From JAGVPT01 sp963843065 (GTDB lineage Bacteria; Bacteroidota; Ignavibacteria; UBA10030; UBA8401), in NCBI GenBank assembly GCA_963843065.1, contig CAWJKX010000019.1:1-7319 (forward strand): a DNA stretch of 7,319 nt. The letters run 5' to 3'. The notes beneath the pieces were generated by a model, which saw only the letters and a list, made by a program, of their open reading frames with translations, did not search any database and had not been told where the DNA came from. Shown here piece after piece: positions 1 through 5,211 of this stretch; position 1 is the first letter of the stretch, and every line of letters starts with the position of its first letter. The translations under genes were made by a program, and so were the position numbers.

Positions 1-217
1 ACACGTAATCGACGTTCCCGTCAAGAAAGATGTATTCCGTCACATCATGCTGAAAAAAACTGAAGCGGGCATTGCCGAACAAATGCGCAATGTTCGCAGT
101 GTCTCCAGTAATGAGATTGTCGATGCAGATCACCGAGTGGCCTTCGGCGAGAAGCCTGTCGCAGAGATGGGAACCGAGAAAGCCGGCGCCGCCTGTTACC
201 ACGGATGTTTTTGTCAT
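1..217 (-). CDS. UDP-glucuronate decarboxylase-like SDR enzyme, N-terminal part (cut by window edge)
   Basis: Reading leftwards from the ATG at 217-215 gives 72 codons that run off the window edge. The protein begins with a beta-alpha-beta Rossmann fold whose NAD-binding glycine motif is GGAGFLGSHL at residues 9-18, followed by the acidic strand end CIDN (31-34), then NLITG and NIAHLF. 'GGAGFLGSHLCDRLL...NLITG...HDVTEYI' is the pattern of extended short-chain dehydrogenases annotated as UDP-glucuronic acid decarboxylase (UXS). That enzyme turns UDP-glucuronate into UDP-xylose, using bound NAD, in the cytoplasm. The catalytic YxxxK and the remaining two thirds lie outside the window, so a related epimerase or dehydratase cannot be excluded. 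The ATG follows a weak AGAG sequence 5 nt upstream. Its position downstream of ugd, which makes the UXS substrate, supports the assignment. Confidence 0.85.
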   Translation of the reverse strand, partial: MTKTSVVTGGAGFLGSHLCDRLLAEGHSVICIDNLITGDTANIAHLFGNARFSFFQHDVTEYIFLDGNVDYV

Positions 218-255
218 TAATCTCTTGAGTCTGTGAAGTGTTTATTTTCTAAGTG

Positions 256-345
256 AATGACAGTAAGTGAATGGTAAATGGTGAATTGTAAATAAGAGAC
301 GTGCTCTATTATTTACCATTTACAATTCACTGTTTACTATTTTCA
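256..345. repeat. degenerate GTAAATGGTGAATTG-type repeat with foldback
   Basis: This AT-rich tract is built of variants of GTGAATTGTAAATGGTAAATA in both orientations. GTGAATTGTAAA at about 282-293 is complementary to TTTACAATTCAC further right, and an inner alternative hairpin pairs GTAAATAAGAG with CTCT-AT-TATTTAC around a 5-nt loop. The right part covers the last codons and stop of the four-helix-bundle gene, so that protein's C-terminal residues (ENSKQ) are encoded by repeat sequence. The same unit occurs at the other end of that gene. The tract could act as a terminator stem, but it lacks a GC-rich stem, so I regard it mainly as an interspersed repeat. Confidence 0.6.
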
Positions 346-719
346 ATATTCCTGCTCAGCCCGCTCAGCAATTTCTGAATCATAATAAGCTGACTTTGAA
401 TAAGATTGAATGTCGTTAATGCAATGTATTGCAATCGTAACGAGATTTCAATTTGAGTGTCCAATTCACTTAACGAAGCCTGAGAAATATTCAAAAAGTG
501 GAGTTTGTCATTCTTGGATTTTCTCGCCAGCCCCTCTGCAATATTTGACACTACGGAAACAGATGCCCGACGTAATTGCGACTTTAACCCAAATTCCTCT
601 TCCCTTGGAAATACTTTTGTCGATTCATACACCTGCACAACCAATGCCATCGCCTCTTGCCACAGTAACAATTTTTTGTGCGGTCTATAACCTTTTATTT
701 CCCCTAATCCGGTATCCAT
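327..719 (-). CDS. four-helix-bundle protein (S23 / 23S rRNA intervening-sequence protein family)
   Basis: The 130-residue protein matches the S23/IVP four-helix-bundle family, usually about 115-130 residues. An N-terminal helix carries LLLWQEAMALVVQVYEST (18-35). The family signature SQLRRASVSVVSNIAEGLAR runs from about residue 47, and a third helix carries SLSELDTQIEIS (about 82-93). A fourth amphipathic helix follows in the C-terminal part. There is no signal peptide or membrane segment. Family members were first seen inside 23S rRNA intervening sequences and also stand alone; their cellular role is not established, though pentameric basic assemblies that bind nucleic acid are known for relatives such as the Avd protein. 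The ATG follows the purine-rich GGGGGAAAA. The gene starts 42 nt after the ugd stop, inside the polysaccharide gene run, and is bracketed by related repeats, so I read it as an inserted cassette and not as a pathway enzyme. Confidence 0.9.
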   Translation of the reverse strand: MDTGLGEIKGYRPHKKLLLWQEAMALVVQVYESTKVFPREEEFGLKSQLRRASVSVVSNIAEGLARKSKNDKLHFLNISQASLSELDTQIEISLRLQYIALTTFNLIQSQLIMIQKLLSGLSRNIENSKQ

Positions 720-726
720 TTTTCCC

Positions 727-757
727 CCAGTTACTATTTACCATTCACTATTAACCG
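727..757. repeat. degenerate TTTACCATTCACTATT repeat at 5' edge of the four-helix gene
   Basis: On the minus strand this reads GGTTAATAGTGAATGGTAAA followed by TAGTAACTGGG. It is the same unit as in the tract at 256-345. It fills most of the 42-nt gap between the ugd stop and the start of the four-helix-bundle gene, immediately upstream of that gene's ribosome-binding region. With the other tract it brackets the gene on both sides. Confidence 0.55.
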
Positions 758-761
758 TGTT

Positions 762-2069
762 CTACTCTCCATTCCTCCCGATCCCGAAATAGACAAACCC
801 TTTTTCTTTCATCAACTTCGGGTCGTAGATATTCCTTCCGTCGAAAATAACCGGACGCTTCATGAGGGATTTCATCCTGTCGAAATCGGGGCGGCGGAAC
901 TCGTTCCATTCGGTAATCACGGCAAGCGCGTCCGCGCCTTTCAGCGCATCGTAGTTATTGTCGAAAAATTCTACTTTCGAGTCGAATAGGGGTTTCACTT
1001 TCGGGTTTGCGATCGGATCGTGAGCGCGGATCTTTGCGCCGGTTTCCAGCAAACTGTTAATAATGACCAGCGCCGGCGCATCCCGAATGTCGTCGGTTTG
1101 TGGTTTGAATGAAAGCCCCCACACAGTGATAACTTTTTGGTGCAATTGATTGTTAAAATGCTTCATCATTTTCTTGACGATGAGGCGTTTTTGTCTTTCG
1201 TTTACTTCGTCGACAGCCCGGAGAATTTTGAACTCATACTCGTGTTCTTGAGCAGTTTTGATCAACGCCTTGACGTCTTTCGGAAAACATGAACCGCCGT
1301 AGCCTACACCGGCAAACAGGAACTGCTGGCCGATACGGGGATCGGACCCATTCCCTTTCTCACCCAATCGATATCCGCCCCTGTCTTTTCGCAAAGATTG
1401 GCAAGTTCGTTCATAAAAGAAATCTTTGTCGCGAGGAATGAATTCGCAGCATATTTCGTCATCTCCGCACTCCGCTCGTCCATCACCATAATAGGATTGC
1501 CGGTGCGCATGAACGGCGCGTAGATGTCCATCATCGCCGCGACTGCCCGTTTGCTTCTCGAACCAATGACGATGCGGTTCGGTCTCAAGGAATCATCCAG
1601 CGCGGATCCCTCTTTCAGGAATTCGGGGCTGGACACAACGTCGATCTCCGTCTTCCCCTTCTTCCTCATGATTTGACGGATCCGGTCGACCGTGCCGACG
1701 GGAACGGTGCTCTTGCTGACAAGAATCTTATATCCGCTTGCAAACGATGCAATCTGGTCGGCGACAGACAAAACGCGCGTGAGATCGGCAGAGCCGTCAT
1801 CCGATTGCGGCGTGGGGAGACAGAGAAAAATTATCTCCCCGTGATCAACTGCCGCCTTGAGGGAAGTTGTGAACTCAAGACGCTTCTCCTGAGTATTGTG
1901 CGCGTACGATTTCTTCAAGTCCCGGTTCGTAAATCGGAATCGTTCCTTTTTTCAGGTTCGTAATCTTCTTTTCATCGATATCCATGCAAACAACCGAGTT
2001 TCCGGTGTCGGCAAAGCAGGCGCCCTGAACTAACCCGACGTATCCTGTTCCTATGATTGATATTTCCAT
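762..2069 (-). pseudogene. ugd: UDP-glucose 6-dehydrogenase, interrupted by two single-base frameshifts
   Basis: Three overlapping reading frames join into one 435-residue protein, the normal length for the UDP-glucose/GDP-mannose dehydrogenase family. The enzyme oxidises UDP-glucose to UDP-glucuronate with two NAD+ in the cytoplasm. Motifs on the joined protein: NAD-binding GTGYVGL (7-13), acidic DID (30-32), TVPVGT (121-126), EFLKEGSA (149-156), Lys215 in FLATKISFMNE, catalytic Cys261 in GVGYGGSCFPKD, Lys322 in GLSFKPQTDD, and FDGRNIYDP (409-417). The first frame ends its homology at EEIV (residue 55); the second resumes at HNTQEKRLEFTT, needing one base removed near 1899-1904. The second frame is lost after KGMG and the third resumes at SDPRIG, needing one base added near 1346-1349. 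No other decay is visible, so sequencing error is as likely as real inactivation. The start is the ATG at 2069; only a weak GGA lies upstream. Confidence 0.94.
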
Positions 2070-2168
2070 GTTTTTAGTCCGTGGTATTTTGGTGCGTTGT
2101 GAGCAGCATTTAGTCTATTAGCAGATATTTTCCTTTCCTATTGCATTGAGCTTACTCCTGAAGAGTTA
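2070..2168. other. ugd upstream region, no feature recognised
   Basis: About 100 bases separate the ugd start from the stop of the gene remnant to the right. It is AT-rich. I see no convincing terminator, operator or standard promoter pair. It probably holds the ugd leader, or a promoter of a non-canonical (Bacteroidota-like) type that I cannot place with confidence. Confidence 0.3.
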
Positions 2169-2324
2169 TCATTCCTTTGATTGGTCAGGAGAATTATCGG
2201 CATTCAACCGTTCGTAAAGCTTAATGAACAGTTCATATTCTTGTTTCGTCGCAGTATGATAGGCATTTACATCGCTATCATTAAAGGTAGCGAAAATAAA
2301 CAGAAAAGGTAAGCGCCGGGGATT
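2169..2324 (-). pseudogene. remnant of a small unidentified gene, C-terminal part
   Basis: A 51-codon stretch ends in TGA at 2171-2169 and has no in-frame ATG, GTG or TTG near its right end. Its translation has protein-like composition: LPFLFIFATFNDSDVNAYHT is followed by a charged amphipathic segment with KQEYELFIKLYERLN. I do not recognise the family. It is preceded by an in-frame TAA lying in the 8-bp target duplication of the miniature element at 2328-2507. On the far side of that element a short ATG-started frame (2581-2516) enters the duplication in the same frame. It may be the end of a gene broken by the insertion, or a chance open frame; confidence is low. Confidence 0.3.
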
Positions 2325-2327
2325 TTA

Positions 2328-2507
2328 AGTAGTGTCCTAATTCAGGAAAGGTGTGAAGCTTGTTCACGCAAAAACGCTAAGACGCAAAGAGAATGGACAT
2401 GTTTTCTTTGCGGATTAGCGTCTGGCGAAGCCATCCCTTGGATTTGCGCAATATTTTCAGCTCTCCGTAAAAAGCCCCTAGGACTTTGTTCTAATTAACA
2501 CACTACC
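2328..2507. mobile_element. 180-bp miniature element (MITE-like) with 8-bp target duplication
   Basis: The perfect direct repeat GGATTTTA occurs at 2320-2327 and 2508-2515 and exactly brackets imperfect terminal inverted repeats. The left end reads AGTAGTGTCCTAATT and the right end, read inwards, GGTAGTGTGTTAATT (12 of 15 identical). The element is too short to encode a transposase. Its centre holds a strong hairpin, ACGCTAAGACGCAAAGAGAA (2374-2393) pairing with TTCTTTGCGGATTAGCGT (2404-2421). Eight-base target duplications are typical of IS1595-type transposases, among others, so an IS1595-like enzyme elsewhere in the genome is a reasonable but unproven partner. Confidence 0.72.
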
Positions 2508-2644
2508 GGATTTTACAGGCATTTGTCGCGGAATTCCAAGATTACATTATTTCTTTTTCCCCGCCCATTCCATTGTTCCATAATTCCGTATGCCGATATC
2601 TGATTTCTGACCGCTGTTCCTTGTTGATTGTTGATTGTTCATTG
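2508..2644. other. intergenic stretch with low-complexity repeat and a 22-codon frame
   Basis: Downstream of the transferase stop on the minus strand come the repeats ATTGACAATGAACAATCAAC and AATCAACAAGGAAC (about 2612-2644), similar in style to the repeats around the four-helix-bundle gene. A minus-strand ATG at 2581-2579 opens 22 codons (MEQWNGRGKRNNVILEF, then RDKCL) that stop at TAA 2515-2513, inside the target duplication. No terminator hairpin for the transferase gene is apparent. Confidence 0.35.
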
Positions 2645-4082
2645 TCAATACGCGCCTTTGCCAAACAGCACAACTGGAATGGTCTCAAACATGATTTCCA
2701 TGTCAAACAGCAAGGAGTGATTTTCCACGTAATATAAATCGAGCAGAATCATCTCCCTGAATTTTATATCGCTTCTTCCCGACACTTGCCACAAACCGGT
2801 CATGCCCGGCTTGACGGCCGCACGATCCTGAATTGTCTCCCAGAACTCATCGGACTCATTGACCGTCTCAAAATCCGCCAACGGCAGCGGGCGAGGCCCC
2901 ACCAGGCTCATGTCGCCCTTCAGCACATTGAAGAGCTGCGGAAGTTCGTCAATGCTCAACTTGCGAATGATGTTTCCGACCTTCGTCACACGAGGGTCAT
3001 TTTTCATTTTGAACAAAGCGCCATCCGACTCGTTGTGCCCCCATAACTCATCTTTCATCTGATCCGCGTTATCGACCATACTGCGAAACTTGATGAAATC
3101 AAATTGCTTCCCCCCCTTTATGCTCGCCCGCGTTTGAAGGAAGAAAAATGGGCGGCCGCTTTCGAGGTAAATAGCGATAATCGCGACAAGAAAGATCGGG
3201 CTGAAGAGAATGATCGCTACTGAGGATCCAATGATATCAAAAATTCTTTTGATGAATAATTTTATCGCGTCAATGTTGTATCGCGGCGGCGTTGTCAAAG
3301 TAATCCCGGCGATACCATAAATGCGGGCTATTTTTAACAGCTCTTCAGCCTGAGGCGACAGTATTTTGAGTTTGATCCGATGGCCTTCACTTTTCTTCTT
3401 GAGCGGGGCATAACCGTTTACTACCATATCAGCCGACGGTATGAAGACTCTGTCGATCGATCCGCTCGTAATGAGTTCATCGAATTGCGCAAGCGTATAC
3501 TGCGGCTGCAATGAACTGGATGGGTTCTTCTCCCGAACGACGAATCCTTTGATTTTATAGCCGAGCTCTGGAAAAGAATTAAATCTCTGGAATATTTTAA
3601 ACGCATCCTGGTCATAGCCGACGATCAACGAATTATGTACACCATAGCCCAGCTTTTGAGAAAACAAATTGAACTGGCGCAGCAGAATTCGCCCCACGAC
3701 AAAGAAGATCGGTACCGAAAAGAGAAAGATGATGAGGACGTGGCGGTCAATTTCTATCCCGATTAAAAACAGAAACGATCGTCAGCGTTACCAACACGCA
3801 GAAAATAAAGGCGCGTGCGATAATCATGATTTGCAGGCTAAGACTAAGATGAAAAGAGCCCCGGTATAAGCCCATCATGATTGCAATAGTGAGATACGCA
3901 ACGACAAAAACAATATATCCCGTAATGAGATCAGCATCGGTTGTGCGGAAGTTGGCATGCTCATAACGGTGCAGCCATACAACAACAAGGGCTGCACAAA
4001 TCATAGCGAGAATGTCAACAAGCTGAGAGATCCCGACGAAAAGTATTTTCCAGTTGCGTTTGAGCATAAGAAATATTGCCAT
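2645..4082 (-). pseudogene. undecaprenyl-phosphate sugar-1-phosphate transferase (polyprenyl glycosylphosphotransferase), one frameshift
   Basis: Joined over one frameshift this is an approximately 478-residue WbaP/WcaJ-type initiating transferase. Such integral membrane enzymes move a hexose-1-phosphate from a UDP-sugar to undecaprenyl phosphate, the first step of exopolysaccharide or O-antigen assembly. The 111-codon 5' frame (4082-3747) gives three hydrophobic helices at residues about 14-38, 54-72 and 83-107. The next frame continues with helix DRHVLIIFLFSVPIFFVVGR, then a nucleotide-binding-like region (SLIVGYDQDA...), a further hydrophobic segment after KLFIKRIFD, and the catalytic domain: KFRSM, DPRVTKVGNIIRKLS, the Asp-Glu pair in IDELPQLFNVLKGDMSLVGP, KPGMTGLWQVSGRSD, LDLYYVEN and the terminal GKGAY. 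Removing one base in the coding-strand AAATT at 3753-3749 gives NRDRIDRHVLIIF. The sugar cannot be deduced. The start is either the ATG at 4082 or the one at 4067; neither has a well-spaced ribosome-binding site. Confidence 0.93.
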
Positions 4083-4109
4083 TCCCCGAATTCATCCCCA
4101 AAAGGAGTG

Positions 4110-4291
4110 CTAGTGCCGCTTCCAAAAATAAATATTGTATTTTGAAGTGCATCAATATCCTTCGACGCAGCCGCGACGGCTCATCCTGAGCAAGCGGAGC
4201 GCGTCGAAGGAGGCCGTCGCGTCCCTCTTCGGCGGGATCAGGATGAACACCCTTGTACAAATACAACTTTATTTAATTGAAACAGCACTAG
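4110..4291. mobile_element. 182-bp foldback element with CTAG ends, upstream of the transferase gene
   Basis: Imperfect inverted arms of about 34 bases bound the element: the left arm begins CTAGTGCCGCTTCC and the right arm, read inwards, CTAGTGCTGTTTC; both end in TTGTATTT-like sequence. The ends lie on TA dinucleotides (4111-4112 and 4289-4290), as expected for TA-targeting elements. Inside are nested perfect pairs: CCTTCGACGC 4159-4168 with GCGTCGAAGG 4201-4210, GCGACGGC 4173-4180 with GCCGTCGC 4213-4220, and TCATCCTGA 4181-4189 with TCAGGATGA 4238-4246. The GC-rich 'TCATCCTGAGC...TCGAAGG' core is a type of interspersed sequence I associate with FCB-group genomes. It begins 28 bases upstream of the transferase start, so it may affect that gene's transcription. 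Confidence 0.55.
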
Positions 4292-4501
4292 GTAATATAC
4301 AAAATATCAAAAGAAGGTAAAACTATTCTTTTCTTGTCGGGACACTATGTATAGGATGAAATACCTAAGTGAATATTCTGGAATTAGAACAACTGTAAGA
4401 AGGCGTTTTTCAGCAATTATTTGCCAAGCGTTGAATTATTGTACAGCGAAAAGGAATACACCGTACGATGACAGGAAACGACGATTTTTAAATATTGATC
4501 A
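4292..4501. other. intergenic stretch, no supported gene
   Basis: AT-rich DNA between two foldback elements. It contains CGGGACACTA at 4338-4347, matched in inverse orientation at 5060-5069. A 53-codon plus-strand frame (4356-4517) follows AGG but has no recognisable features and I do not call it a gene. Confidence 0.4.
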
Positions 4502-4652
4502 TTACTCACTTCAATGAGGTTTGATTCGTGACTTCTGAAAAATCGGGAAAGCTTGTCTCGCGCAGAGTCGCAAAGGCGCAAAATTACATCATAAATAAAA
4601 CTTGCGCGGCTTAGCGTCTTGGCGCAATGTTGTTTTTAAGATAGTGAGTAAC
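4501..4652. repeat. foldback repeat with CGCAAAG/TTAGCGTCTTGGCG core
   Basis: The outer pair ATTACTCACT (4501-4510) and AGTGAGTAAC (4643-4652) matches at 9 of 10 positions when inverted. The core has GCGCAGAGTCGCAAAGGCGC near 4560-4580 facing TTGCGCGGCTTAGCGTCTTG near 4602-4621, which are imperfectly complementary. The core shares TTAGCGTCT-GGCG with the 180-bp element at 2328-2507, although the ends differ. The right outer pair overlaps the start of the next element, so the boundary is ambiguous. Confidence 0.45.
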
Positions 4653-4849
4653 TGATGTTACGTAAAAATCTTTTTTAGCACACCCCCAACCCCTCTCGCT
4701 TTCGCCGCACGCTCACACACAGAGGGGAGCGGCGGGGCAAGTCCCCTCTGTGCGTTGCTCGCGCGATGACGAGAGAGGATGTAGGGGTGTGTCTTTTGTT
4801 TGGTGGAGCATTTCCTTCATAAATTCTTCAGAATGCGTAACATCAATTA
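4649..4849. mobile_element. TA-bounded foldback element with ACACCCCC hairpin
   Basis: The ends TAACTGATGTTACG (4649-4662) and CGTAACATCAATTA (4836-4849) are inverted copies with one mismatch in 14, and both have TA at the outer edge. Inside, CACACCCCCAACCCCTCTC (4679-4697) faces GAGAGAGGATGTAGGGGTGT (4771-4790), and a perfect 11-bp pair CACAGAGGGGA (4718-4728) with TCCCCTCTGTG (4742-4752) forms the tip. No coding capacity. The size and TA ends fit a miniature element mobilised by a Tc1/mariner-like (IS630) transposase, which is an inference. Confidence 0.55.
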
Positions 4850-5061
4850 GAAACTATCTCAAAAACTCTTGATTATGTCCTTCTGAAGGAACACAGACAG
4901 ATCATTGTCATTCTGATCCCGCCGTTTTGCGGCGGGAGAAGAATCCATGACAACGACACACCTTGAATCTACAAAGCTTCTATGTCATGGATGCTTCACT
5001 CCGCTCAGCATGACAATTACGGCTGCTTTCTGCATGGAAACCATTTTTGAGATAGCTTCTA
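4848..5061. mobile_element. 214-bp TA-bounded MITE-like element with GAAACTATCTCAAAAA ends
   Basis: The left end TAGAAACTATCTCAAAAA (4848-4865) and right end TTTTTGAGATAGCTTCTA (5044-5061) are inverted copies with one mismatch in 18, counting a TA at each edge. The interior folds on itself: ATTGTCAT 4904-4911 with ATGACAAT 5010-5017, ATCCATGACA 4943-4952 with TGTCATGGAT 4983-4992, and a tight CCCGCC/GGCGGG hairpin at 4918-4936. It carries the 'GTCATTCTGA...GAATCC' and 'CTCCGCTCAGCATGACA' motifs of a common interspersed type. The left TA is shared with the right TA of the neighbouring element. Confidence 0.62.
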
Positions 5062-5180
5062 GTGTCCCGTATCGCAAATAAGTTAAGAATGTCTGAAGCC
5101 ATCGACGTCCGAAATCCGTCAGGAATCATGGATTTAGCTGGCCACACTTATTCAAGGAATTTCTGTTACACAACACTAGT

Positions 5181-5211
5181 AAAAGCGCTATTTCAAATAC
5201 AGCGCCTTTTT
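5181..5211. terminator. hairpin with T-runs both ways, overlapping the stop of the T9SS protein gene
   Basis: AAAAGCGCT (5181-5189) pairs with AGCGCCTTT (5201-5209) around an 11-nt loop, with one mismatch. On the minus strand the stem is followed by TTTT, serving the gene that ends at 5188; on the plus strand it is followed by a CTTTTTG run. The stem includes the last codons (KALYLK) and the TAG stop, so the terminator is embedded in the coding end. It is short for an intrinsic terminator, hence moderate confidence. Confidence 0.5.

Larger units (their letters stand above)
4338..5069. repeat. outer inverted repeat CGGGACACTA / TAGTGTCCCG enclosing the repeat cluster
   Basis: A perfect 10-bp inverted pair at 4338-4347 and 5060-5069 encloses the foldback elements described separately. 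TAGTGTCC also resembles the terminal repeat of the 180-bp element at 2328-2507 (AGTAGTGTCC). It may mark the ends of an older element that served as a landing site for others; with only 10 bases and no target duplication seen, chance is possible. Confidence 0.3.

Noticed and set aside
327..719. Four-helix-bundle protein as the Avd accessory protein of a diversity-generating retroelement
   Set aside because: No reverse transcriptase and no template/variable repeat pair are in the window. The protein fits the wider S23/IVP family equally well.
762..2069. Programmed ribosomal frameshifting in ugd
   Set aside because: No slippery heptamer of the usual X-XXY-YYZ form and no downstream pseudoknot stood out at either join. 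Two opposite shifts in a housekeeping-type enzyme are more simply explained by indels.
4015..4266. Minus-strand 83-codon frame running from the foldback element into the transferase start
   Set aside because: It reads through the foldback's palindromic core and then out of frame through the transferase N-terminus, where the frame starting at 4082 gives a proper membrane helix pattern.
4356..4517. Plus-strand 53-codon frame following AGG
   Set aside because: No recognisable motif or hydrophobic pattern. It starts just after a repeat end and finishes inside a foldback repeat, and it is within the length expected by chance in AT-rich DNA.
4501..5061. CRISPR array
   Set aside because: The repeats are inverted pairs of different sequence, not evenly spaced identical direct repeats with unique spacers.
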